Below are positions 26,501 to 34,813 of a stretch of DNA of 64,000 nucleotides, one piece after another. The position numbers were made by a program, and so were the translations under genes. Within the stretch, counting starts at the first letter, position 1; each line of letters begins with the position of its first letter. Source of the DNA: JBCCAG01 sp050331115 (GTDB taxonomy: Bacteria > Cyanobacteriota > Cyanobacteriia > CAKZMO01); NCBI GenBank assembly GCA_050331115.1, contig JBHJHD010000093.1, positions 3,702 through 67,701 of the forward strand, read 5' to 3'. Below the pieces are notes generated by a model that made no database searches, was not told the origin of the DNA, and worked only from the letters and a program-made list of their open reading frames with translations.

Positions 26501-27163
26501 CTATCTGGTGCCGGGACCATCGCTATCGGGGTTGACGGCGCTGGCGGTCATCATGCCCCAGAGCCAGTTGATTTTGTAGCGGGCGATCGCAATATTCTGC
26601 AGCCCTGAGCCCTGCAGCATCGTCTGACATTCGGCCCCGCTGTAGGCCCGAACGTGGGCGCGGTTAAAGCGCAGCAGCAGGTCGCAAATTTGGCAGGTTA
26701 GATAGTCGTGGCACCAGTCTGTGATCACCACCTGGCCACCGGGCCGGAGCACCCGCCTAATTTCGCCGAGGGCCCGTTGGGGATTGCGGAAGTAGTGAAA
26801 CGCGCTAGTGGACACCACCACATCCACAGTGCTATCGGCCAGGGGGAGTCCCTCGGCGCTGCCCACCCGTAGCGCCACGGTCTTGGGCAGCTTTTTCTGA
26901 GCCATCTGAAGCATTTCTGCACAGGTGTCCACACCGGTCACCTGCGCCGCGGGCGCCCGCGCTAGCAGCCGATGAATAAGCGTACCCGTGCCGCAGCCCA
27001 GGTCCAAAACACGGTCCTCCCCCCGCAGCTGCATCCGCTTGAGCGTTTCTGCAATGGTGGCCTCTACGTAAAACGACCAGCGGCGATCATAGCGATGGGC
27101 AAGCTGAGCGTATTCGGTTTGAATGGGGTCGCGGTATGCGGGTTTAATCATAGACGATTTCAT
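26501..27163 (-). CDS. Class I SAM-dependent methyltransferase
   Basis: A 220-residue UbiE/type-11-like methyltransferase. Motif I (VLDLGCGTGTLIHRLL) and the acidic residue after strand 2 (VTGVDTCAEML) bind S-adenosylmethionine. SAEGLPLADSTVDVVVSTSA, FHYFRNPQRALGEI and RRVLRPGGQVVITDW are the usual following motifs. The substrate cannot be told. It is convergent with fraE (39 bp between stops) and divergent from the TPR gene at 27250. Confidence 0.88.
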   Translation of the reverse strand: MKSSMIKPAYRDPIQTEYAQLAHRYDRRWSFYVEATIAETLKRMQLRGEDRVLDLGCGTGTLIHRLLARAPAAQVTGVDTCAEMLQMAQKKLPKTVALRVGSAEGLPLADSTVDVVVSTSAFHYFRNPQRALGEIRRVLRPGGQVVITDWCHDYLTCQICDLLLRFNRAHVRAYSGAECQTMLQGSGLQNIAIARYKINWLWGMMTASAVNPDSDGPGTR

Positions 27164-27249
27164 TAGGTGGCTATAATATCCTACTCAACGGCAAACTCCC
27201 GGCTTAGAATGGTGTCGCAGCAGCGCTGTGTAAAAACGCAACCCCCTCT

Positions 27250-28206
27250 ATGCCAATGATTTCTCTGACGCAATGGGCTCGGCGACTCACCCTGGCCGCA
27301 GGCACCCTATCTCTGGCGATCGCCGCCGCCCTGCCCGCTAGCGCCGATCCGTTTCGCTCCGATAGCCCCCGCCAGCTTGACCCCGATGTGGAAGCGGCGT
27401 TCGACGCTATGTTTAAGGCGGGCGACTATCAGCAGGCCGACGGGCTGCTGCAGAACGCCAGCGAGAGCGAGCCGCTTACCCACGCCATGCAGGCCACCCT
27501 CGCCTATCTGAGCGAGGACTGGGACCAGCTGGGCCAAGAGGCTGACCAAACCCTAGCAAGCGCCACGCAGCTGCTTGAGCAAGACCCGCTCCGGGGGCAC
27601 CTCTATACGGCTGTGGGTCACTTTATGCAGGGCGGTCATGCCCTATCCACCCAAGACGCCGTCAGCGCCACGCCGCTAGTGCTCAACAAGCTGCGGCTGG
27701 TCTTTGACCACTTTGAGCAGGCCACTGAAATCGATCCGAGCGACCCAGAGCTGAACCTGATTCGCGGCTACATGGACCTGCTGCTGGCGGTCAATTTACC
27801 CTTCTCTAGCCCCGACGAAGCGATCGACAAGTTCAGCAGCTTTGGTGCCCCGGCCCACCTGGTCAACCGCGGCCTAGCCATTGCCTACCGGGACTTAAAC
27901 CAATACGATCAGGCGATCGCTTCTATCGACCAGGCCCTACAGCAGGCCCCCAGCAACCCAGATCTGTACTACCTGAAGGCGCAAATTCTTCGCCTTCAGG
28001 GGGACCTGGACGGCAGCGTGCAGCTCTTCAACCAGGCCCTCAAGCAGCAGGCGCAGCTGCCCACCAACCTCGCCAATCAAATTGCTCGGGAGATGTGCCG
28101 CACCCGCCGCGATTTAGAGGGGGAGGGCCCCAACTGCGACAGCTGGGTCGGCCGCTGGCGGGAGCGGGTCGACAGCCGCGCCAATGCCCGGCCTGGGGCT
28201 GAATAG
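27250..28206 (+). CDS. Exported TPR protein (Sll0314/Alr1548-like)
   Basis: A 318-residue protein with a signal peptide (hydrophobic about 13-28, cleavage near ALPASA-DP) and helical repeats. At least two canonical tetratricopeptide units occur at about 210-280 (AYRDLNQYDQAIASIDQALQ, then DLYYLKAQILRLQGDLDGSV as pieces), with degenerate units before. Two cysteines near the C-terminus (MCRTRR and GPNCDSW) may form a disulfide. It resembles cyanobacterial TPR proteins of the Sll0314/Alr1548 type. Function is unknown, and periplasmic or lumenal location is inferred. Confidence 0.75.
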   Translation: MPMISLTQWARRLTLAAGTLSLAIAAALPASADPFRSDSPRQLDPDVEAAFDAMFKAGDYQQADGLLQNASESEPLTHAMQATLAYLSEDWDQLGQEADQTLASATQLLEQDPLRGHLYTAVGHFMQGGHALSTQDAVSATPLVLNKLRLVFDHFEQATEIDPSDPELNLIRGYMDLLLAVNLPFSSPDEAIDKFSSFGAPAHLVNRGLAIAYRDLNQYDQAIASIDQALQQAPSNPDLYYLKAQILRLQGDLDGSVQLFNQALKQQAQLPTNLANQIAREMCRTRRDLEGEGPNCDSWVGRWRERVDSRANARPGAE

Positions 28207-28223
28207 TGGCCTAGAGTTGGGGC

Positions 28224-28847
28224 TTAAGGCTCGAGGCTATCGAGGTCAACCTGGGGCATCGTGGCTGGGACCGTAGCCTCAATGCCCTCTAGGCCTGGAA
28301 TAAACAAATTGGGGACGCTGTAATTAGCCTCGACGCATTCATCCATGATGGCGATCGGGGCGGCCTCAGCATCCCCCCGAATACCTCTGACACAGTCAGA
28401 AAAGCGCGCCGGCAGTAGGCTACGGGTGCAGTAGGCGAGCGCGTCGTCAGAAAATTCCTGATTGAAGGTCTTGTCTACGTCCGTTACGCAGTCTGCGAGT
28501 TCGTCAGGGCGGCGCACCCGCAGGCAGGCTCCCAGCGCCGAATCGGCGACGATGGTCGTGTCATCATTGATCTCCTCGACGCAGTCTGCAACCTCATCTG
28601 GGTCAAACGCTGCTGCGCAGACGTCAACAGCATTAGTGGTCTCGATGCCACTTTCCTGCAGGTCTCGCACGCAGTCGCCGTAGTCATCAGCATTAATCGC
28701 GCCTCTTGGGTTAATCACGCCAGCCGGATTAAATGGTCTCGCTAAAGCGATAGGGCTGACGAGCCCTTGGCCTAAAGCACCTACGGCTGCGATGGCTAAA
28801 CATCGGCCCCAGAGGGGCACTGTGCCAGTAAAAGCAAAGCGTTGCAT
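28224..28847 (-). CDS. Secreted cysteine-repeat protein
   Basis: A 207-residue protein with a signal peptide (about 1-36, ending SPIALA-RP). The mature part is acidic and built from four related units, each with a DCV or ECV helix start and a second cysteine about 17-22 residues later: YGDCVRDLQ...VDVCAAA, VADCVEEIN...LGACLRV, LADCVTDVD...LAYCTRS and FSDCVRGIR...MDECVEA. The regular pairing suggests one disulfide per helical unit. I chose the ATG at 28847 (MQRFAFTG) because aggaaa lies upstream and the signal peptide begins there. I know no function. Confidence 0.7.
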   Translation of the reverse strand: MQRFAFTGTVPLWGRCLAIAAVGALGQGLVSPIALARPFNPAGVINPRGAINADDYGDCVRDLQESGIETTNAVDVCAAAFDPDEVADCVEEINDDTTIVADSALGACLRVRRPDELADCVTDVDKTFNQEFSDDALAYCTRSLLPARFSDCVRGIRGDAEAAPIAIMDECVEANYSVPNLFIPGLEGIEATVPATMPQVDLDSLEP

Positions 28848-28956
28848 AGTTGAACTTTCCTGTAGAGCGATGTCTATACGTAATCCTGACATGCTGCGCC
28901 AAATCCTGACGCTTTTGAATCAAGTTTAACCGGGGGCGACCCGGGCCAGCATAATG

Positions 28957-30234
28957 CTAAATCCCCAGCAAACCTAATATTGGCAGCAGCGCCGCAGTCA
29001 GCAGCAGCGCGGTCAGCGCCGACGCCTTTGCTTCCGGGAGGTTGGCAATTTGGCTACAGCTGCTGTAGAGGATAAGAACGGCGTAGCTCGTGGCGATCGC
29101 CATCAAGCTCACGGCAGCTGAAAACGGCAGCCCTGACGCTAAAACAGCGCCGCTGAGCGGCAAAAGCGCTACACCGGCCGTGAAAATATCGCCCGCTAAG
29201 CTGCTGTATCCGTCCAGTAAGCTGCGCCCAACGCGCTTTGTCACCGTCATGCTCACCAGCGGCAGTAGCCCGGCCAAAAGGGAGTACAGCGACGGCAGGG
29301 CGGTTGGAGAACCCATTTTGAAAGCCAGGCAGAGGGCGAACAGCGTCCCAAACAATAGACCCACGGCGATCGCCCGCGTATGACCAAGCCGCACAAATGC
29401 GGGCAGCAGTCCGCTGATGGGATTAGCGCAGCGGCGCATCACTAAACCAGCGTCCCGCAGCGGCAGAAGGGGATTCATTCGAAAAACCCGCAGCGCGAAC
29501 CAGCCTTCGACCTGCTTGAGCGCTGCTTTTGCCTGCCGAGCGCGGGTCATATCGCCCTGATTTGTGAAGGATTTGACGGCCTGCCGCAGGTCGGTTGACG
29601 CCGCGCGGCGATCGCCTAAATCGGCGTAGGCTAGACCGCGGCGGTAATAGGCCTTAGCGTAGCCTGCATCCAGCTCTAGGGCGGTTGTAAAATCTCGGGT
29701 GGCCGCCTCGGTGTCCCCTAAGTCAAAGCGGGCTAGCCCTCGGTAGAAATGTACCGGAGCGATGTGGGCGTCGAGCTGCAGCGCCGCCCCATAATCGGCT
29801 AAAGCTGCCGGATAGTTTTGCAGGCTGTAGTAGGCAAACCCCCGCTGGGCGTAGGCGTCGATGTAGCTAGAGTCGAGGTTGAGGGCCTTGGAAAAAATGA
29901 CGACGGCGGCGCGGTAGTAGCCTTTTTGCGCCTGAGCCAGTCCGCGCTGATAGAGCTCTAGCGCCGTGTCGCCGCCGGCGTTCTCAGCATCCTCTACCGG
30001 GAGGCGATCTGAGATCCCCGGCAGATTGATTAGCCGATTGTAGCGATCGCGCTCCACCGGGTCGAGCAGCACCTGATAGATGTCCGTGAGCCGCTGAAAG
30101 ACTTCTACCGCATTTTCATCTGGGTTGACATCAGGATGATAGCGGCGCGCAAGTCGCCGATAGGCCCTTTTAATCTGAGCCAGGTCTGCGCTGGGGTCAA
30201 CCCCAAGAACATCGTAGTAAGTTTGCGTCGCCAC
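28957..30234 (-). CDS. DnaJ-TPR-membrane fusion protein
   Basis: A 425-residue protein. Residues 4-68 are a J domain with the HPD triad (RYHPDVNPDE), which would stimulate an Hsp70 ATPase. Residues 95-245 hold four tetratricopeptide units (for example YIDAYAQRGFAYYSLQNYPA as a start). The last 150 residues hold four to five membrane segments in a Yip1-like arrangement. This suggests recruiting DnaK to clients at a membrane (inference). The start is a GTG at 30234. Confidence 0.85.
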   Translation of the reverse strand: MATQTYYDVLGVDPSADLAQIKRAYRRLARRYHPDVNPDENAVEVFQRLTDIYQVLLDPVERDRYNRLINLPGISDRLPVEDAENAGGDTALELYQRGLAQAQKGYYRAAVVIFSKALNLDSSYIDAYAQRGFAYYSLQNYPAALADYGAALQLDAHIAPVHFYRGLARFDLGDTEAATRDFTTALELDAGYAKAYYRRGLAYADLGDRRAASTDLRQAVKSFTNQGDMTRARQAKAALKQVEGWFALRVFRMNPLLPLRDAGLVMRRCANPISGLLPAFVRLGHTRAIAVGLLFGTLFALCLAFKMGSPTALPSLYSLLAGLLPLVSMTVTKRVGRSLLDGYSSLAGDIFTAGVALLPLSGAVLASGLPFSAAVSLMAIATSYAVLILYSSCSQIANLPEAKASALTALLLTAALLPILGLLGI

Positions 30235-30257
30235 CGCACCACTTCGCTGTACTGTGC

Positions 30258-30716
30258 TTACTTTGACTTCATTGTCTGGGACTGGGTTGCCTGGGACTGG
30301 GCAGCCTGAGCCTTTATTGCTTGAGCGTCATACTTCTGGCCAGCGCCATAGGAATCAATATCCATCGCCTCTGACCCTCCGAACACGAGCAGCTTGAACA
30401 TAGCGCCCAGCTGTAGCCAAATCAATAGCGCTGTTGGCAGCGCCACCCCCAGCGCGAAGAGGCTAGCCGTGATTGGAGAGAACCCAAACGTTCCCAAGCT
30501 CGCCCCGATTGCTGCTGAAACCAGCAGGCTTAGTACGGCGTAGACGACGACAAGCCTAGGCTTCCTGTATTCAACGCTGAGCTGGGTCTCGCGGTTGGCG
30601 TACCAACGGTTGACCTCATACTCCAGCATATCTTTGAAGATGATTCCCCAGATGACGGCAAATACTGTTGAGACGATAGCGATGGCGTAGACCGGGCTGA
30701 GCTGAGTAGATTCCAT
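30258..30716 (-). CDS. Small membrane protein, unknown
   Basis: A 152-residue protein with three hydrophobic segments (about 7-28, 51-75 and 80-102). A basic region (RWYANRETQLSVEYRKPR) lies between the first two. The C-terminal tail is Gln/Ser/Ala-rich and repetitive (AQAAQSQATQSQT), coded by a repeated gggactggg motif. I chose the ATG at 30716 (MESTQLSPVY); the frame is open to 30869 but begins with an unlikely Cys/Pro-rich part. It lies 23 bp upstream of the DnaJ-TPR gene in the same direction, so they may be co-transcribed. I do not recognise the family. Confidence 0.65.
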   Translation of the reverse strand: MESTQLSPVYAIAIVSTVFAVIWGIIFKDMLEYEVNRWYANRETQLSVEYRKPRLVVVYAVLSLLVSAAIGASLGTFGFSPITASLFALGVALPTALLIWLQLGAMFKLLVFGGSEAMDIDSYGAGQKYDAQAIKAQAAQSQATQSQTMKSK

Positions 30717-31076
30717 GATGAGCAAGCGTGGGATAAGGAGGCGGGCGTGGAGCGGGCGGGACTGGCGCTCGATGCACGGCTTGATGCACTGACGTAGTAT
30801 ACAGTAGGAGCCCATAGTACAGGAGTATGGCCCAGCATAGTGGTGTAATGCCGTACAGACGGGGGACACCAGCGGCGGGGCTATAGCGCCCGTGCAGCGG
30901 GTTCAAATGGCCCTTACAATAATTTTTCTTTTAGAGAAGACTTCCCAATCCCGATACAATCTGTCAGGGGTTGACTCCGTTAACTCAATGGGTAATCGGT
31001 CTGGTGCACTGCCCCTGCACTACGCTGGGCCCATTTAGACTTCCCCGCCCCCAAATTTGAACGCTGAAAATCGTCT
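30717..31076. other. Divergent intergenic region before murD
   Basis: Promoters for the leftward membrane-protein gene and for murD are expected here. An AT-rich part at 30908-30960 is the likeliest core. The segment at about 30965-31020 looks superficially tRNA-like but lacks a T-arm, so it was not called. No gene was found. Confidence 0.5.
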
Positions 31077-32423
31077 ATGCCCCACGCAACTGTTATTGGC
31101 CTAGGAAAATCTGGCGCTGCTGCTGCTCGATTGCTCAATCATCAAGGCTGGCAGGTCACCGTCAGCGACCAGGGTGACTCTGAACCATTGCGGCGCACAA
31201 AGCAAATCTTGACGCAGCAGGGTATTGCTGTGAAACTCGGGCAGCCTCTAGCGGTTGATCCGGCGATAGACCGCATCGTCGTCAGTCCTGGCGTCCCTTG
31301 GGATAGCGCCGTTTTGGTCCAGGCTAGAGCGCTGGGTATCGAAGTGATGGGAGAAATGGAGCTGGCTTGGCAAACGCTAAAAGATATCCCCTGGATCGCC
31401 GTTACGGGGACCAACGGCAAGACAACCGTCACTTCCCTTCTGGCCGCTATTTTTAGCGCGACAGGCTGCTGGGCCCCCGCCTGCGGCAACATCGGCCGCG
31501 CGGCCTGCGAAGTTGCCCTGGAGGCGATCGCGCCGCCGCGATCGCCCGACTGGATCATTGCAGAAATTAGCAGCTACCAAATTGAGGCTGCACCGAGCTT
31601 AGCCCCACACATTGGCCTATGGACGACCTTCACCCCCGACCACCTCAGCCGCCACAAAACCCTAGAGCGCTACTACCGCATCAAGGCTCGGCTGCTGCTG
31701 CGATCGCAGCAGGCCTTGCTCAATGGGGACGACCTATACCTCCGCCAGCAGGCCGCCGGCTGGTCCCAAGCCTATTGGACCTGTACCCAGATGTCAGAAG
31801 ATGGCCCTGCGCCGATGGCCTATATCAAAGCCGGCTGGGTTTGGGTCCAAAACGACAAAATTTTGCCCGCAGATGCCCTGCGCATGCGCGGCGGCCACAA
31901 CCAGCAAAATTTACTTATGGCGGCGGCGACGGCGCGGCTCGCTGGCCTAGCGCCTGAGGCCATCGCCCGGGGGGTGGAGTCCTTCCCCGGCGTGCTTCAC
32001 CGACTAGAGCAGGTCCTGCGCTGGCGGGGCATCGACTTTATCAACGACAGCAAGGCTACGAACTACGATGCGGCTGAGGTAGGGCTGCGGTCGGTGGACG
32101 CCCCGGTGGTGCTGATTGCGGGTGGTGACCCAAAAGTAGGCGAGGACGCAGCCTGGATTGCTCAGATTCAGGCCAAGGCAGCCTTCGTACTGCTGATTGG
32201 CGATGCGGCTCCTGCCTTTGCCCAGCGCCTAGACCAGGTGGACTATTGCACCTACAAGCAAGTTTCCACCTTAGATGTCGCTGTGCCGCTAGCGGCCACC
32301 CTAGCGCAGCAGTACCAGGCCAAGGCGGTATTGCTCTCTCCCGCCTGCGCTAGCTTCGATCAATACCCCAGCTTCGAGCACCGAGGGGATCATTTCCGTC
32401 AGCTTTGTCAGGTGCTTTCTTAG
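31077..32423 (+). CDS. murD: UDP-N-acetylmuramoylalanine--D-glutamate ligase
   Basis: Cytosolic ATP-dependent Mur ligase that adds D-glutamate in peptidoglycan precursor synthesis. The 448 residues match the family. The N-terminal Rossmann part begins ATVIGLGKSGAAAARLL. The ATP-binding P-loop TGTNGKTT is at residues 110-117. The middle domain has EISSYQIE and the Mur-ligase His region FTPDHLSRHKTLERYYRIK (given as its core PDHLSRHKTLERY). The C-terminal domain has FINDSKATNYDA and LLSPACASFDQYPSFEHRG in parts (SPACASFDQY). The ATG at 31077 is clear. Confidence 0.96.
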   Translation: MPHATVIGLGKSGAAAARLLNHQGWQVTVSDQGDSEPLRRTKQILTQQGIAVKLGQPLAVDPAIDRIVVSPGVPWDSAVLVQARALGIEVMGEMELAWQTLKDIPWIAVTGTNGKTTVTSLLAAIFSATGCWAPACGNIGRAACEVALEAIAPPRSPDWIIAEISSYQIEAAPSLAPHIGLWTTFTPDHLSRHKTLERYYRIKARLLLRSQQALLNGDDLYLRQQAAGWSQAYWTCTQMSEDGPAPMAYIKAGWVWVQNDKILPADALRMRGGHNQQNLLMAAATARLAGLAPEAIARGVESFPGVLHRLEQVLRWRGIDFINDSKATNYDAAEVGLRSVDAPVVLIAGGDPKVGEDAAWIAQIQAKAAFVLLIGDAAPAFAQRLDQVDYCTYKQVSTLDVAVPLAATLAQQYQAKAVLLSPACASFDQYPSFEHRGDHFRQLCQVLS

Positions 32424-32442
32424 CCGCGTTTGCAAAGCGCCT

Positions 32443-34437
32443 CTAAAAGCCGAGCCAGGCCTGACGCAGCGCCAGCGCTTCTCTATCGTCAGGCTTTAGC
32501 ACCAGCGCCTGCTCAAGGGAGGCGATCGCTGCATCGCTATTCCCGAGGCGCCACAGCAGCTCGGCGCGATCTTTCCACAGTGGCGCAAAGTTAGGGTGCT
32601 GATCTAATCCTTGGTTGAATAGCGCCAGTGACTTATCAAAGAGCTGCATGCGGCTGTTGGCCTCAGCAATACCCCACTGGCCCGTAGGGTCCGATGCCGC
32701 CACCGCCAGCAGATCGTTGCAGGCCTCCAGCGCCATCTCTCCTTGAGCCAGCGCGTTGAGCGTCCGGCAGCGGCCTTGAAGAGCGCTCAAATCTGCGGAG
32801 TCAATTGCCAGTGCCCTACGGTAGGCCTCTAGCGCCTCTGAATATCGGCCGTTGGTTTCTAGCTTAGTCGCTTCACCAATGAGCTGGTTTAGCTGCAGGG
32901 ACACGTTGGATTTTAGACTGTCCTGGATCGGCACCTGCTGCAGCAGCTTCTCGGCCGAATTGAGCAGCTGAGCGGTGTTGATACTGTTGGCAGAAACCGA
33001 CAGCGGCTGCCTCGAAATCAGGGGCAGCACAGCTAGGCCAGATATCAGCCCTGCGATACCTGTCAGGTACCACAGATGCAGTCGCCTCTGACGCCACCGC
33101 AGCAGGTTCCAGCGCGCCATAGTTGTTAGCTCCTGGAACCATTGGCTAGAGGCGGAGGAATCTGCTTGAGCTGTCGGGAGCGGGCGCTGATGGCGACGAC
33201 TCAAGAATCTGCGCTGCGCAGGTTTTGGGTAAGGCCGCGCCGACGGGTGCAGGGCCATATCACCTTGGGAATTGGAGACTTGCGGCGTAGCCTGGGGCGA
33301 TTCTATGGTTGGCCCAGCCGCATCAGCGCTGACGACTGACGGGCGGCCCGACGGAGATTGGCGCCGCGGCTGATTGTGGTTAATCGCTGTCTCGGTCTGG
33401 CCAGCGCTGTCCCCCTGCGGCGGGCTAGCCGGTCGGTCAGTACCTTGGAAGACGGTTGGCGGCAGCGTGGCCCCGTTTGGCGACATCAGTGTGGGTTCAG
33501 CTAGGCTTGGCGCTTGCGGCTCGGCCTGGCGCAGATGAAGGGGCAGCTGCTTCAGCTCGTGTAGAGCGGCGGCGGCGTCCCTATAGCGATCGCGAAAGTC
33601 ATAGCGGGTCATCCGGTCAAGAATTTGCGCGAACTCAGGGCTGACGTGGGGCGCGAGGCCGTGCCACTCAATTTCTCCGGACCAGCGATCCTCAGAAAAC
33701 TGCTGAGGGGAAATGCCCGTTAGCGCCTGAATGCCCAAAACGCCGGCGGAGTAGACGTCGCTGCTGTAGCGGGGGCGTCCGCCGACCTGCTCTTTAGGGA
33801 TGTAGCCTGCAGTACCGATGGCGATCGTGAGATCGGTTTCCCCAGGCGTTGGGTGCAAAAACGCAGTACTTAAGGCCTTGACGGCCCCAAAGTCGATCAG
33901 CACAACCCTGCCATCGCCGTAGCGCCGAATCAAGTTGGCAGGCTTGATGTCGCGGTGGATGACGTTTTGCTGATGGACGAAGCTCAGCACCTCTAGAATC
34001 TCTTCCAGTAAGTCAATGACCCGCGCCTCCGGCCAGGGCGTCCCCGACACAATCTCGTTGTTGAGCGATCGCCCCTTAATATACTCTTGGACTAGAAAAA
34101 ATTCCTCATGCTCCACGAAGTGGGCCAGCAGATGAGGAATTTGGCTGTGGGAGCCCAGTTTGGCTAAGGCTCTTGCCTCTGCCTCAAATAGCCGCTGCGC
34201 GGTCTTCATCTCCTCTCCATCCGACTGCGGCTTCAGCTGCTTGATTACGCAAATGGGGTGATCGGGTAGATGCCAGTCGCGGGCAAGATAGGTATGGCCG
34301 AAAGTGCCTTCGGCCAGCTGCTGAATAATTTGGTAACGCCCCCCAAGCAGCACTTGGGGATCAAAATCGAATAACTCGGTATCCGAAAAGGCAGTGTCAG
34401 AGCTAACCACGGGCCAACCTAAAGATGAAGAACACAC
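32443..34437 (-). CDS. Membrane Ser/Thr protein kinase with TPR
   Basis: A 664-residue Hanks-type kinase. The kinase domain covers about 30-305, with a glycine-rich loop AEGTFGHTYLA, the ATP-binding Lys in CVIKQLKP, catalytic NVIHRDIKPANLI and the DFG motif in VLIDFGAVKAL. A Pro/Ser/Gln-rich linker (310-450) leads to one membrane segment (about 458-480, YLTGIAGLISGLAVLPLI). An outer part follows with TPR units (NGRYSEALEAYRRALAID, NSDAAIASLEQALVLKPDD). The start is a GTG at 34437, and other GTGs follow within 10 codons. It is convergent with murD, with 19 bp between them. Confidence 0.93.
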   Translation of the reverse strand: MCSSSLGWPVVSSDTAFSDTELFDFDPQVLLGGRYQIIQQLAEGTFGHTYLARDWHLPDHPICVIKQLKPQSDGEEMKTAQRLFEAEARALAKLGSHSQIPHLLAHFVEHEEFFLVQEYIKGRSLNNEIVSGTPWPEARVIDLLEEILEVLSFVHQQNVIHRDIKPANLIRRYGDGRVVLIDFGAVKALSTAFLHPTPGETDLTIAIGTAGYIPKEQVGGRPRYSSDVYSAGVLGIQALTGISPQQFSEDRWSGEIEWHGLAPHVSPEFAQILDRMTRYDFRDRYRDAAAALHELKQLPLHLRQAEPQAPSLAEPTLMSPNGATLPPTVFQGTDRPASPPQGDSAGQTETAINHNQPRRQSPSGRPSVVSADAAGPTIESPQATPQVSNSQGDMALHPSARPYPKPAQRRFLSRRHQRPLPTAQADSSASSQWFQELTTMARWNLLRWRQRRLHLWYLTGIAGLISGLAVLPLISRQPLSVSANSINTAQLLNSAEKLLQQVPIQDSLKSNVSLQLNQLIGEATKLETNGRYSEALEAYRRALAIDSADLSALQGRCRTLNALAQGEMALEACNDLLAVAASDPTGQWGIAEANSRMQLFDKSLALFNQGLDQHPNFAPLWKDRAELLWRLGNSDAAIASLEQALVLKPDDREALALRQAWLGF

Positions 34438-34813
34438 GGAAGATGGGGTAGATGTGTGGTCCCTGGAACGCTTTAATTCTATCTCAACAGATTCTAGAGA
34501 GAATTAGATTTAGATTTGATGTGAATTTTGCTAAAGTCTCTAAAATTAATGAAACTAATCCACTAAATTGCTGTCTTGTAGATCACTATCTTGCGTAGTA
34601 AAAGCCGCTGCCAGAGAGCGCAGCAGCCTGTGGTGCGACTAACCTCAAGCCCTGCCGGGGCGCTGCACTCTTCGGAAGGGCGGCTTTTCACCCAGCTTGA
34701 AAGCTGGTGTTGCCTAACGCCGGCTGAGACCCGTGTATCTCCGGTTTTATCGCGAATTTAGCGCTGCCCGCATCCGTGTTTCCCCGGAGTCCGTCAAGCC
34801 TGCTCGACTAGAT
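34438..34813. other. Intergenic region between argS and the kinase gene
   Basis: It holds the kinase promoter (leftward; AT-rich 34480-34570) and the argS 3' region. A 6-bp stem with TGAA loop (ccagct / agctgg, 34692-34707) lies 107 bp beyond the argS stop, without a T-run. No gene was found. Confidence 0.5.

Noticed and set aside
30965..31020. tRNA-like phrase before murD
   Set aside because: A D-loop-like segment is present, but no T-arm (GTTCRA) or acceptor pairing could be found.
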